The notes under the pieces are model-generated. The model made no database searches. It was not told the origin of the DNA and saw only the letters and a list, made by a program, of their open reading frames with translations. The translations under genes and the position numbers were made by a program. DNA of 64,000 nucleotides from Amycolatopsis marina (lineage in GTDB: Bacteria > Actinomycetota > Actinomycetes > Mycobacteriales > Pseudonocardiaceae), in contig NZ_FOKG01000013.1 in assembly GCF_900111885.1 (NCBI RefSeq), forward strand, positions 1 to 64,000, given 5' to 3'. How positions within the stretch are numbered: position 1 is the first letter of the stretch; each line of letters begins with the position of its first letter. Shown here piece after piece: positions 26,866-35,699 of the stretch.

Positions 26866-28557
26866 CTACTCGGCCTTGGCCCCGGAAGCGATGCGGTCGG
26901 CATACAGTTCGGCCGTCGCGGCGCGCCGGACCTTGCCGGAGGGCGTCTTGGGCAGGTTCCCCGGCCCGAGCACCACCACGGCGTAAGGCCGCGCGTCCAC
27001 AGCCGACCTGACCCTGGCAGCGACCTCCTTTGCCAGTGCCCGCTCGGTGTCGGCGTCACCGGCCAGTTTCGACTCGAGTACGACGGCGAAGCGCTCCCGC
27101 TTGGTGCCCGCGTCCAGCCGGACGGCCACGGCGTTGCCCGCGCGCACGCCGTCCACCGACATGGCCGCGCGTTCGATGTCTGTCGGGTAGATGTTGCGCC
27201 CGCCCATGATGATGACGTCCTTGGCCCGGCCGCAGATCACGATCTGCCCGTCCACCAGGTACCCGAGGTCACCGGTCGCCAGCCAGCCTTCGGCGTCCTG
27301 GGTGTCCAGCGGACCGTTGACGGTCAGGTATCCCGGCGTGACAGCCTCGCCGCGCAGCCGGATCTCGCCGACCTCGCGCTCCCCGAGGCGTTTACCGTGC
27401 TCGTCGACGATCTGTGCCTCCAGCCCGGGCAGCGGCCTGCCGAGCAGTGCGAATGCGCGCACCTGATCCGTGCCCCTGCGCGGATCGTCCTCGGCGACAG
27501 GGACCGCCCTGTTCTCGCTCTCCAGGGCAGCGGCATCCACGACGTCGAGGGTGAGACCGCTGTTCAGCGGCACGAACGAGACGGCGAGCGTCGTCTCGGC
27601 CATGCCGTAGGCCGGGAACACCGACTCGGGAGACAACTTGAACCGGGCACCCGCCTCGGTGAACGTCTGCACGGCGGTCTCGTCGATGGGCTCCGCCCCG
27701 TTCAGCGCAATCCGCAGGCTGGACAGGTCGTAGGCGTCGTCGTCCTCGACCCGGGCGAGCCGCCTGCCGACGATGGCGTAGGCGAAGTTGGGCGCCGCGG
27801 TCGCGGTGGCGCCGTACTTGCTGATGAGCTTCGGCCAGATCAGCGGGCCCGAGAGGAACTCGACCGGGGTCACCTTGACCAGCTCGACGCCGAAGGTCAT
27901 GGGCACTGTCAGGAAGCCGACCATGCCCATGTCGTGGAAGGTCGGCAGCCAGGACACCATCACGTCGGTGTCGAACTCGAACTCCGCGGCCTCGACCATG
28001 GCGCTGATGTTCGAGAACAGGTTGCGGTGGGTGATCCGGACGGCCTTCGGCTCGGCCGTGGAGCCGCTGGTCAGCTGCAGCAGCGCGGTCGACTCCTCGT
28101 CGACCTCGACCGGCTGCGCCAGCGGTTCCGACCCGAGCAGGTCGTCGATCATCCGGAAGCCGATGCCGCGCTCGGTGAGCACCGGCGCGAGCTGGTCGAA
28201 GGGCTCGCCCAACAACACCAGCTCGGAGCCGATCATGCGGAGCACCTGCACGGTGTCCTCGGCCCACTCGGCGAGATCGGTGCGCTGCGTGGGCTGGTGC
28301 AGCATCGTGACACTGCCGCCGGCCAGCCAGGTGCCCTGCACGGTCGGCGCGATCAGCGCGGGCGCGGCGGCCAGCACGGCGACGGAACTGCCCGGGGTGA
28401 GGCCGTGTTCGACCAAACCGCCCGCCACCCTGCGGGCCTGCTCGTGCACCTCAGCCCAGGTGCGGCGAACGGGCTCGTTCGGCTCACCGGTGACCATGCC
28501 GCGCTGCTGACCGTCCCCGGTCGCGGAGGCGACCATCGTGTCCACGAACCGACTCAT
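26866..28557 (-). CDS. Fatty-acyl-AMP ligase/acyl-CoA synthetase (FadD/pks16-like)
   Basis: 563 residues of the adenylate-forming superfamily: P-loop LLQLTSGSTAEPKAVRITHR, VSWLPTFHDMGMVGF (FAAL-like), AYGMAETTLAVSF, WLATGDLGYLVDGQIVICGR and the C-terminal Lys in NLPKTPSGKVRR. Activates a fatty acid as acyl-AMP. HDMGMVGF and NxYPTDIE resemble FAALs, which pass the chain to a carrier protein instead of CoA. From memory its chromosomal place corresponds to mycobacterial Rv1013 (pks16). No PKS or carrier protein is nearby. Single gene, convergent with the DivIVA-motif pair. Confidence 0.88.
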   Translation of the reverse strand: MSRFVDTMVASATGDGQQRGMVTGEPNEPVRRTWAEVHEQARRVAGGLVEHGLTPGSSVAVLAAAPALIAPTVQGTWLAGGSVTMLHQPTQRTDLAEWAEDTVQVLRMIGSELVLLGEPFDQLAPVLTERGIGFRMIDDLLGSEPLAQPVEVDEESTALLQLTSGSTAEPKAVRITHRNLFSNISAMVEAAEFEFDTDVMVSWLPTFHDMGMVGFLTVPMTFGVELVKVTPVEFLSGPLIWPKLISKYGATATAAPNFAYAIVGRRLARVEDDDAYDLSSLRIALNGAEPIDETAVQTFTEAGARFKLSPESVFPAYGMAETTLAVSFVPLNSGLTLDVVDAAALESENRAVPVAEDDPRRGTDQVRAFALLGRPLPGLEAQIVDEHGKRLGEREVGEIRLRGEAVTPGYLTVNGPLDTQDAEGWLATGDLGYLVDGQIVICGRAKDVIIMGGRNIYPTDIERAAMSVDGVRAGNAVAVRLDAGTKRERFAVVLESKLAGDADTERALAKEVAARVRSAVDARPYAVVVLGPGNLPKTPSGKVRRAATAELYADRIASGAKAE

Positions 28558-28594
28558 GGCGTCACCTTATCCACACGCCGATCGGAAGTTCGCG

Positions 28595-30361
28595 TCACTC
28601 CACCGCTTCGGAGATCTCCAGCCATCTCGACTCGACATCGTCCTTTTCCGCGCGCACCGACTTGAGCTCGGTGTTCAGCTCCATCAGCCGTTGCGGATCC
28701 GTCGCGGCGGCGGCAAGCGCGTCGTGCAGCTTGGTCTCCTTGCCGTCCAGCACACCGAGCCTGCGTTCCAGTTTGGCGAGTTCCTTGCTGGCGGCCCTGC
28801 GCTCGGCCGCACTGGCCTTCGCCGCCGAACCCTTGCCGGTGCCCGCGGGAGCCCCGGCCTGGGCCTGGTGGACGTCCCGGCGAGCCAGGTACTGCTCGAT
28901 GCCACCGGGAAGGTGGGTGATGTGCCGGTCGCCGAGCAGGCCGACCACGGTGTCACACACTCGCTCGATCAGATACCGGTCGTGCGAGACGACCACGAGG
29001 GTGCCAGGCCAGGAGTCAAGCAGATCCTCTAGTTGTTGCAGGGTGTCGATGTCCAGGTCGTTCGTCGGCTCGTCGAGTAGCAGCACGTTCGGCTCGGCCA
29101 TCAGCAGCCGCACGAGTTGCAGGCGTCTGCGCTCGCCGCCGGAGAGGTCCTCGACCGGCGTCCACTGCCGCGCGGGCGGGAAGCCGAGCTTCTCCGCCAG
29201 TTGCGACGCGGACAGCTCCTGCTTGCCGAGCACCACCCTGGCCGCGACATCCTCGACCGCTTGCAGTACCCGCATCTGACCGGGCAGATCGTCGAGTTCC
29301 TGGCGCAGGTGGGCGAGGCGCACGGTCAGCCCCTGCTTCCGCCTACCCGCCTCCGGTTCCCGCTCCCCGGCCAGCAGGCGCAGGAGCGTGCTCTTGCCCG
29401 ACCCGTTCACACCGACGAGCCCGACCCGCTCACCGGGACCGATACGCCAGGTCTCCGATTCCAGCAGCGTGCGGTCCCCGACCGTGAGGGTGATGTCCTC
29501 CAGCTCGATGACGGTCTTGCCGAGCCTGCGCCTGGCGAACGACAGCAGCTCGACGGAGTCCCGCGGCGGGGGCACGTCGGAGATCAGGGCCTCGGCCGCC
29601 TCGATGCGATAGCGCGGCTTCGAGGTGCGCGCCTTCGCCCCGCGCTGGAGCCAGGCCAGCTCCTTGCGGGCGAGGTTGCGCCGCTTCTCCTCCAGGGTCG
29701 CGGCCAGCCGCGCCCGCTCAACCCTGGCGAACACCCAGTCCGCGTAGCCGCCCTCGTACTGCTCGACCTTGCCGCCGACGACCTCCCACGTCCGCCCGCA
29801 GACGGTGTCGAGGAACCAGCGATCGTGCGTGACGACCACGACCGCGATCCTGCGGGCGAGCAGGTGGTCGGCGAGCCAGCGCACACCTTCGATGTCGAGA
29901 TGGTTGGTGGGCTCGTCGAGTACGACGAGGTCGAGTTCGGCCACCAGCGCGGCGGCCAGCGCCACCCGCCTGCGCTCCCCACCGGACAGCGAACCCGTCG
30001 GATTGTCCAGTCCGAGCGCGGAAATGCCCAGTCCGTCCACGATAGACCGCACTCGGGCATCGGCGGCCCACTCGTGTTCCGCACCGAACTCGGCCAGCAC
30101 GACCTCGCCCACGGTGCTGCCCTCCGGCAGCTCGGTGCGCTGGGTGACGACCGCCATGCGCAGTCCGTTCACCCGGCTCACCCGGCCGGAGTCCGCGGGT
30201 GCGACCCCCGCGAGCACCTCGAGCAGTGTTGTCTTGCCGCCGCCGTTGAGACCGACGACACCAATCCGGTCGCCCTCGGCGACACCGAGCGAGACGCCGT
30301 CGAGCAGTGGGCGCACCCCGTAGGACTTGCTCACGGACTCCAGGTTGACCAGGTTGACCAT
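28595..30361 (-). CDS. ABC-F family ATPase (Uup-like)
   Basis: 588 residues with two fused ABC domains and no membrane segments. Domain 1 has Walker A GLNGGGKTT, signature GSLSGGERRRVALA and Walker B VVLDEPTNHLDI. Domain 2 has GVNGSGKST, EDLSGGERRRLQLV and LLLDEPTNDLDI. The interdomain helix pair (RLAATLEEKRRNLARKELAW) and the C-terminal coiled coil (after residue 510) are those of the Uup subgroup. ABC-F proteins act on the ribosome; Uup-type members are linked to ribosome rescue or assembly rather than antibiotic resistance. The gene starts four bases after the ASCH gene and is likely cotranscribed with it. Confidence 0.92.
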   Translation of the reverse strand: MVNLVNLESVSKSYGVRPLLDGVSLGVAEGDRIGVVGLNGGGKTTLLEVLAGVAPADSGRVSRVNGLRMAVVTQRTELPEGSTVGEVVLAEFGAEHEWAADARVRSIVDGLGISALGLDNPTGSLSGGERRRVALAAALVAELDLVVLDEPTNHLDIEGVRWLADHLLARRIAVVVVTHDRWFLDTVCGRTWEVVGGKVEQYEGGYADWVFARVERARLAATLEEKRRNLARKELAWLQRGAKARTSKPRYRIEAAEALISDVPPPRDSVELLSFARRRLGKTVIELEDITLTVGDRTLLESETWRIGPGERVGLVGVNGSGKSTLLRLLAGEREPEAGRRKQGLTVRLAHLRQELDDLPGQMRVLQAVEDVAARVVLGKQELSASQLAEKLGFPPARQWTPVEDLSGGERRRLQLVRLLMAEPNVLLLDEPTNDLDIDTLQQLEDLLDSWPGTLVVVSHDRYLIERVCDTVVGLLGDRHITHLPGGIEQYLARRDVHQAQAGAPAGTGKGSAAKASAAERRAASKELAKLERRLGVLDGKETKLHDALAAAATDPQRLMELNTELKSVRAEKDDVESRWLEISEAVE

Positions 30362-30365
30362 CGTC

Positions 30366-30782
30366 TCAGCTGAACCTCTCCACGACTTCGAAACGTACTG
30401 CGACTACGGGGGTTGAATCGTCCACGCTGAACCCAGGATCGCCGAGGGCAGCGCGCATCTCGTCGCTGTGCCAGAACTCCTCGTGTCCGGCGCGCCATTG
30501 GGCCACGCTGGTGTAACCCTCACCCTCGCCGATCGCGTGCTGTATGTCTACTTCGGACAACGGGACCACGTGAACCTCGGTCGTCTCGATCACCGCGACC
30601 CCCGCGCCCGCCGAGTCGATCACCCGTTCCCGCTCACCGACTCGTGGCAGCGGCTCACGATAGTGCTCGTACTCGGCCAGCAGCCCGGTTGTCGACGTCT
30701 TCTCGCCGCTCAGCACAGCCGCGACCAGGCGGTCCCGCAGCGGCCCTGGGAAGGCGAACTCGGCATCCCGCATGTCACTCAC
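30366..30782 (-). CDS. ASCH domain protein
   Basis: 138 residues with the ASCH beta-barrel pattern: FPGPLRDRLVAAVLSGEKTSTTGLL at the start (GxKxxT), VGERERVIDSAGAGVAVIETT, then EGEGYTSVAQWRAGHEEFW. ASCH proteins are RNA-binding-like, and some act as amidohydrolases on N4-acetylcytidine; which applies here is not known. GTG 30782 overlaps the ispE stop as GTGA. Confidence 0.87.
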   Translation of the reverse strand: MSDMRDAEFAFPGPLRDRLVAAVLSGEKTSTTGLLAEYEHYREPLPRVGERERVIDSAGAGVAVIETTEVHVVPLSEVDIQHAIGEGEGYTSVAQWRAGHEEFWHSDEMRAALGDPGFSVDDSTPVVAVRFEVVERFS

Positions 30783-31744
30783 GCTGTTCCAATCGGTCGT
30801 GGGCTTCTCGGCGGCTCGTCACCGTTGACGACCCTGGCGCCGGGCACCGGCCCGTGTGCGACGCGCACCGTGCGGCACACGCCCGCACCGGCGAGTTCGG
30901 CCGCCACCGACAACGCCGCCTGGCCGTCCATGCAGAGGAACGCGCAGGTCGGCCCCGACCCGGAGACGATGCCGGCGAGCGCGCCCGCGTTCACCCCCGC
31001 CCGCAGGGTGCGGCGCAGTCCGGGCCGCAGCGACACCGCGGCGGCTTGCAGGTCGTTGCCCAGCAGCAGTGCGAGCTGGTTGGGATCGCCGGAGGCCAGC
31101 GCCTCGACAACGGGCGCGTGCGATCCGACACGCGGCGGGTCGCCGGCCTCGCGAAGGCGGTCGAGCTCCCCGAAGACCCGCGGCGTCGAGAGGCCCTTGT
31201 GGTCGAAGGCCAGTACCCAGTGGAACGTGTGCCGGGACAGCACCGGGACGAGTTGCTCACCCCTGCCGGTGCCCAGCGCGGTGCCGCCGTACAGCGCGAA
31301 CGGCACGTCGCTGCCGAGCTTCGCGGCGACCCCGGCGAGTTCGTCGCGGGTGATGTCCAGCCGCCACAGCGCGGCCAGCCCGACGAGCGTCGCGGCGGCG
31401 TCGGCGCTGCCGCCCGCCATTCCGCCCGCGACCGGGATGCCCTTGCGCAGCACCACGCGGACCTTCGGTTCCTCGGCGGGTTTGTCGCAGTAGGCTGCCA
31501 GCGCCTGCACCGCACGCCAGGCGAGGTTGTTGGCGCCGGTCGGCACCACGTCCTCCCCTTCGCCGTACACCTCGACGCCCGAGTCCTCGGCCGCGGCGAC
31601 GGTGACCTCGTCGGTCAACGAGAGGGCGTGGAAAACGGTGTTCAGCTCGTGGAAGCCGTCCTTGCGCAGATCCCCGACCGAAAGATGCAGGTTGATCTTC
31701 GACGGAACCCGGACCGTGACGGGAGGCGGGACGACTGCGAGCAC
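30779..31744 (-). CDS. ispE: 4-diphosphocytidyl-2-C-methyl-D-erythritol kinase
   Basis: 321 residues of the GHMP kinase family: VRVPSKINLHLSVGDLRKDGFHEL at the N-terminus, the ATP-binding IPVAGGMAGGSADAAATL, and ALAGIVSGSGPTCAFL near the C-terminus. Phosphorylates CDP-methylerythritol in the MEP isoprenoid pathway. Starts at GTG 31744. In the related mycobacterial block it follows ksgA directly; here the riboswitch-controlled ATPase gene and two palindromes separate them. Confidence 0.95.
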   Translation of the reverse strand: MLAVVPPPVTVRVPSKINLHLSVGDLRKDGFHELNTVFHALSLTDEVTVAAAEDSGVEVYGEGEDVVPTGANNLAWRAVQALAAYCDKPAEEPKVRVVLRKGIPVAGGMAGGSADAAATLVGLAALWRLDITRDELAGVAAKLGSDVPFALYGGTALGTGRGEQLVPVLSRHTFHWVLAFDHKGLSTPRVFGELDRLREAGDPPRVGSHAPVVEALASGDPNQLALLLGNDLQAAAVSLRPGLRRTLRAGVNAGALAGIVSGSGPTCAFLCMDGQAALSVAAELAGAGVCRTVRVAHGPVPGARVVNGDEPPRSPRPIGTA

Positions 31745-31803
31745 GTGACCAGCCTACGTGCCCACATACCGTCACCGTCTGAGGCTGGGCACACTCGGCG
31801 GTT

Positions 31804-31867
31804 ATGTCACTTTCCCGGGAAAGTGACATCCTTGCGTGCGCACGTATGTCACTTTCCCGGGAAAGTG
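31804..31867. repeat. 18-bp palindrome family, copies 6 and 7
   Basis: Identical cores at 31808-31825 and 31850-31867, exactly 42 bp apart. In copy 6 the symmetry extends to 26 bp (ATGT...ACAT, 31804-31829). They lie between the 3' end of the MetN-like gene and ispE. Confidence 0.95.
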
Positions 31868-31893
31868 CGCTTCGTCGTCCCCAGCCGCTGTTC

Positions 31894-32907
31894 CTACGCG
31901 GCGGCGATCCCCTGGGGGCCGAGTCCCTGCTGCGTGACATGGCCACCACGCTCGGCGATCCAGGCAAGGGCGGCGTCCGCCCGCTCGCCACGCAGGCCGA
32001 GCCGGAACCGCGCGACCGGTGTGTCACCCACGCGCGTCAGCCCGCCGCCGATGGTCGCGAGTTCGATACCGAAGCGGGTGGTGGCCTCGGGCAGCAGCGC
32101 GCCGACCGTGGCGAACCCGATCAACACCACGTCCGCCGTGCGGTCGTAGGCCGCGGCCTGCGTCCTGGTGGTCTCGATGGCAGGCAGCAGCGCCTGCGCG
32201 GTCCTGCTCGCGGGGTCGGACAGCAACGAGAGCACGTTGCCGCTCTCCACCAGCGACCCCTGCTCCAGCAGCGCGATGTCGTCGCACAGCTTGCGGGCAA
32301 CCGCCGCGTCGGGTGTGGTCACCAGCACGGTCACACCGAGTTCGGCCCTGGCCCGGTCGAGCACCGCCAGCACCGCGCCCGACTCCTCGGGCTCCACTCC
32401 GGCGGTGGGATCGTCGGCCAGCAGCACGGAAGGGCCGGTCGCCAGCGCCCGTGCCACCGCGATCCGTCTGCGCTGTCCCGGGGTCAGGTCAGCAGGGTGC
32501 TGCCCCGCGCGCCTGGTCAGGCCGACCAGGTCGAGCAGCGTGCCGACCTTCCTGCGTCGCTGTGGCCCGTCCAGGCCGAGCAGTTCGAGGGGCGCCGCGA
32601 CGTTACCCGCCACAGTGCGCTCGCCGTGCAGCTCGGCACGCTGTGGGAGGACACCGAGTTGTCGACGGGCCTCACGCAGGCGCCTGCCGTCGAGCGAACC
32701 GGTGTTGAGCCCGTCGAACCGGACGACGCCACGGTCCGGGCGCTCCTGCAGCGCGACGCAGCGGGCAAGGGTCGACTTCCCCGATCCCGATGGACCGACG
32801 ACGCCGAACAGGGAACCCGCACCGACATCGATGCTCACGTCGTGCAACGCACGCACCGGTTCGTCCGCGCCGGGGAAGGTCTTGCTGAGGTTTTCAACGG
32901 TGATCAC
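31894..32907 (-). CDS. Orphan MetN-like ABC ATPase with C-terminal NIL-type domain
   Basis: 337 residues from GTG 32907 (GGAG upstream); an upstream extension to 33042 is not supported. ABC domain: Walker A GPSGSGKST, signature LTPGQRRRIAVARAL (normally LSGGQ) and Walker B LLADDPTAGVEPE. The residue after the Walker B Asp, normally the catalytic Glu, is Asp here, and the D-loop is also unusual (GVEP for ALDP). The last 75 residues look like the NIL domain that binds methionine in MetN (VVLIGFATVGALLPEATTRFGIE). No metI permease or metQ binding protein is adjacent. A SAM-I riboswitch lies about 200 bases upstream. Likely a methionine-responsive ATPase, but transport function is uncertain. Confidence 0.8.
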   Translation of the reverse strand: MITVENLSKTFPGADEPVRALHDVSIDVGAGSLFGVVGPSGSGKSTLARCVALQERPDRGVVRFDGLNTGSLDGRRLREARRQLGVLPQRAELHGERTVAGNVAAPLELLGLDGPQRRRKVGTLLDLVGLTRRAGQHPADLTPGQRRRIAVARALATGPSVLLADDPTAGVEPEESGAVLAVLDRARAELGVTVLVTTPDAAVARKLCDDIALLEQGSLVESGNVLSLLSDPASRTAQALLPAIETTRTQAAAYDRTADVVLIGFATVGALLPEATTRFGIELATIGGGLTRVGDTPVARFRLGLRGERADAALAWIAERGGHVTQQGLGPQGIAAA

Positions 32908-32974
32908 AACTGCTCCAAAGCCAGGTACGCCATGGCGGCGCGCTACCACGTCGGGTGCGCTGCCACCTCGAATA

Positions 32975-32995
32975 GACCGTCCGCAATGGACAGTC
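32975..32995 (-). terminator. Possible riboswitch-linked hairpin before the MetN-like gene
   Basis: GACTGTCC and GGACGGTC pair across a five-base loop with one mismatch, between the SAM-I aptamer and the GTG start. No T run follows, so termination is uncertain. Confidence 0.3.
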
Positions 32996-33111
32996 AGCGA
33001 AGACGAGAAAAGGATCAGACGGAGGCGGTGTGGCTTCGACACGCACTCACGGTGCGGCGGCCTTCATCGACTACTCGGCGTCTGGTCAACATTCGGGACC
33101 TGTACACGGAT

Positions 33112-33205
33112 TCCTCCATCGGTCCTGGCGGTAGCACCTGCCCGGGCTCGGGTGGTTGCTGCGGCGTCGGCGAGCCAGGTCTCTCAGCCGCTCGGGATGG
33201 ATGCC
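33112..33205 (-). promoter_or_regulatory. SAM-I (S-box) riboswitch
   Basis: Read on the minus strand, a P1 stem (CCATC near 33195-33200 with GATGG near 33115) encloses GAGCGGCTGAGAGAC, CTGGCTCGCCGACGCCGC and AGCAACC, followed by a short CCCG/CGGG hairpin and GGTGCTACCGCCAG. These match the S-box core: P2 pairing GCGGC/GCCGC, the kink-turn-like GAGAGAC, CAGCAACC, and GGTGCTA..CCAG. It lies on the strand of the MetN-like gene about 205 bases before its start. A later hairpin (arms near 32975-32995) could be the expression platform. Confidence 0.82.
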
Positions 33206-33346
33206 CTTTGAGTAGACCCGAAACGGACGTCACAGCGCAAGTCTGTTGACTCAAATCACACTGCTGGAGGGATCCTTCATGGGGCGCGTGTGCAGAACGC
33301 ACACCCGTGTCCATGGGATGCACACGCCTGTCCGCGAATCGCGAAC

Positions 33347-34201
33347 TCAGCGGGCCGCGGCTATTCGGGCGAAGTCCTCGACCGTGAGTTGCTCGCCCCT
33401 CGTGCGAGGGTCGATGCCCGCGGCGACCAGGATGCGCTCAGCGTTCGCGGCGGAGCCCGCCCAACCGGCCAGTGCGGCACGCAGCGTCTTGCGCCGCTGT
33501 GCGAACGCGGCGTCGACCGCGGCGAAGACGGCCGCGCGGTCGCCCTCCGGTACGGCATCGCCGCGCTCGAACGACACCAGCGCGGAGTCGACGTTGGGGA
33601 CCGGCCAGAACACCGAGCGCGGAACGGGCGCGACCTTGCGTGCCTGCCCGTACCAGGCCAGTTTGACGCTGGGGACGCCGTAGGTGCGGCTACCGGGCCC
33701 CGCCGCCATCCGGTCGGCCACCTCGGTCTGCACCATCACCAGGCCGCGAACGAGCGAGGGCAGTTCGGCCAGCAGGCCGAGCACCACGGGCACCGCCACG
33801 TTGTACGGGAGATTGGCGACCAGCGCCGTCGGCAGCTCCGGCAGATCCGCGGCGCGCAACCGGAGCGCGTCCGCGGGGAGCACGGTCAGCCGGTCGGCCA
33901 CGCCGGGTGCGTGCTCACGTGCTGTCGCGGGCAGCCGGTCCGCCAGCACGGTGTCGATCTCGACGGCCACGACGCGCGAGCCCGCGTCCAGCAGCCCGAG
34001 GGTGAGCGAGCCCAGTCCGGGGCCGACCTCCAGCACCACGTCGTCATCGCCGACGCCGGCCAGTTCCACGATGCGCCGCACCGTGTTCGGGTCGTGCACG
34101 AAGTTCTGCCCGAGCTTCTTGGTCGGCCGGACATCCAGCTCGGCCGCCAGCCTGCGGATCTCGGCAGGGCCGAGCAGGGTGGTCGCCGACGGTTCACTCA
34201 C
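33347..34201 (-). CDS. ksgA: 16S rRNA (A1518/A1519) dimethyltransferase
   Basis: 284 residues from GTG 34201; the frame is open further upstream, but the family start fits here. Dimethylates two adjacent adenines in the 3' end of 16S rRNA during 30S assembly. Motifs: KKLGQNFVHDPNTVRRIVELA, SAM-binding EVGPGLGSLTLGLL, catalytic NLPYN, and FWPVPNVDSALVSF. It follows rpfB closely (34 nt) in the order tatD-rpfB-ksgA seen in other actinobacteria. Confidence 0.96.
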   Translation of the reverse strand: MSEPSATTLLGPAEIRRLAAELDVRPTKKLGQNFVHDPNTVRRIVELAGVGDDDVVLEVGPGLGSLTLGLLDAGSRVVAVEIDTVLADRLPATAREHAPGVADRLTVLPADALRLRAADLPELPTALVANLPYNVAVPVVLGLLAELPSLVRGLVMVQTEVADRMAAGPGSRTYGVPSVKLAWYGQARKVAPVPRSVFWPVPNVDSALVSFERGDAVPEGDRAAVFAAVDAAFAQRRKTLRAALAGWAGSAANAERILVAAGIDPRTRGEQLTVEDFARIAAAR

Positions 34202-34235
34202 CGGGCAACCATAGCCACCCAGGTCATGCCGTCGA

Positions 34236-35699
34236 TCAGAGGCCGAGCTTGCTGGAGCAGTGCGGCCAGGCGCCGTACCCGCCACGGTCGTCGCGCAGCT
34301 TGGTGGCGATGGCGATCTGCTGCTCCCGGCTGGCCTGGTGCGGGTACGCGGCGTATTGGTCGCCGCCGTAGGCGTCCCAGGTGCCCTTGTCGAACTGCAG
34401 CCCGCCGTAGTAGCCGTTGCCGGTGTTGATGGCCCAGTTGCCGGTGGACTCACACTGGGCGAGCCGGTCCCAGACCGCGCCGTCGGAGATGACCGGCTGT
34501 TCGGGCTCCTTGGTGCCGACCCGGACGACCTTGGGCTCGGCCTCCTTGACGACCTTGGCGGAGAGCTCCTCGCGGGCAACTTCCTTGTCGTTCTTCTTGG
34601 TGATCCGGTAGGTGACGATCTGCTCGCCCGGAACACCCTCCTCCTCGACCTTCTCCTCGCCGACGAGCATCGAGGAGTCCTCGATCTCCTCGACCGGAGG
34701 CTCGATCTCCTCGGTCTCGTTGATCACCGAGACGCCGGTGCGACTGATATGCACATCGGCGCCGTCGAGCAGCTTGAAGTCCAGCCCACCCTCGGCCTTG
34801 TCCTCGGCGCCGAGCGTCAGGTTCAGCTCGGCGAGCAGCTCCTCCGTGGTCACCGCCGTGGTGGTGAGCTGCTTCGGCTCGTTCCCGCCGTCGAAGAGGG
34901 TGATGTTCTTCAGTGTCTTGACGTGCAGGGTCATGCCGTCGAGGGGCACCTCACCGTCGGGGGCCGTGGAGAACCACGTGCCCTCCTTGACCAGGTCCTG
35001 CAGACCGAGCTGGCCGAGCGCCTCACCGACAGTGGTGGCACGCACCCACGACTCGCGCGGGGTGCCGTCCACGATGAGGTTGAGCTGACGCCCGCGCTCG
35101 AGTTTGATGACCCCGCCGTCACCGACGGCGGTCTGCGGGGAGGGGGAAAGCGCGTCGTGCGCGCCGACCGAGAGGCCCGCGTCCTGGAGCACCTCGCCGA
35201 CGGTGTCGCCGAAGCTGCGCACCGTCTGCTGCTGACCGTCGACGTCGACGGTCACGCTCTTGTTCATCGCGAGCGCGGCGGCGCCGCCACCGGTCAGCGT
35301 GATGAGAACGGCAAGGATCGTGCCCTTGAGGAAGCGCTTCTTCCAGGTCCTGGTCGCGGCCAGCAGGCCGGACTCGACGGGCTCCTCATCCTCGGCGGCC
35401 AGCCCGCGTCCTGACCTGTCCTCGCTCGCCTCGTCCGGTACGACGATGGCGGGCAGCATGGTGGTCTCGGCGTTGATCAGCCGGATCAGTTCGTCGACGT
35501 CGATGTCGGCCTCGGCCATGAGGTCGTCGGCCTGGGGGCCCAGCGCGGTGAAGACGTCCTGCGGCGTGACCCGGGGGTCCGGCGAGTAGTCGAAGTAGTC
35601 GAAGCCGGCTGAGCCGCCGTCAGGGCGCTCGAGAGTCGCGACACCTGCAGCGTGCGATGCGTCGGGGCGCGCGTCTGCTCGCCTGGAACTACCAGTCAC
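34236..35699 (-). CDS. rpfB: Resuscitation-promoting factor RpfB
   Basis: 487 residues. I chose GTG 35699 because AAAGGG lies nine bases upstream; GTG 35717 is the alternative. A long acidic cytoplasmic part (about 110 residues) precedes one membrane span (RFLKGTILAVLITLTGG). Three YabE-like DUF348 ubiquitin-fold repeats follow (KSVTVDVDGQQQTVRSFGDT..., KLERGRQLNLIVDG..., MTLHVKTLKNITLFDGG...), then a G5 domain (EEIEDSSMLVGEEKVEEEGV), then the lysozyme-like Rpf domain WDRLAQCESTGNWAINTGN with the catalytic Glu and GGLQFDKGTWDAYGG. Cleaves peptidoglycan and promotes exit from dormancy. Confidence 0.95.
   Translation of the reverse strand: MTGSSRRADARPDASHAAGVATLERPDGGSAGFDYFDYSPDPRVTPQDVFTALGPQADDLMAEADIDVDELIRLINAETTMLPAIVVPDEASEDRSGRGLAAEDEEPVESGLLAATRTWKKRFLKGTILAVLITLTGGGAAALAMNKSVTVDVDGQQQTVRSFGDTVGEVLQDAGLSVGAHDALSPSPQTAVGDGGVIKLERGRQLNLIVDGTPRESWVRATTVGEALGQLGLQDLVKEGTWFSTAPDGEVPLDGMTLHVKTLKNITLFDGGNEPKQLTTTAVTTEELLAELNLTLGAEDKAEGGLDFKLLDGADVHISRTGVSVINETEEIEPPVEEIEDSSMLVGEEKVEEEGVPGEQIVTYRITKKNDKEVAREELSAKVVKEAEPKVVRVGTKEPEQPVISDGAVWDRLAQCESTGNWAINTGNGYYGGLQFDKGTWDAYGGDQYAAYPHQASREQQIAIATKLRDDRGGYGAWPHCSSKLGL

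Noticed and set aside
31894..33042. Longer start for the MetN-like ATPase
   Set aside because: The extra 45 residues are unlike the family and cover the region between riboswitch and gene; GTG 32907 has a Shine-Dalgarno and begins the ABC domain properly.
33246..33683. Plus-strand 145-codon frame beginning after a TTGACT and GGAGG-like sequence
   Set aside because: Most of it is antisense to ksgA with no recognisable product; the promoter resemblance is not enough.
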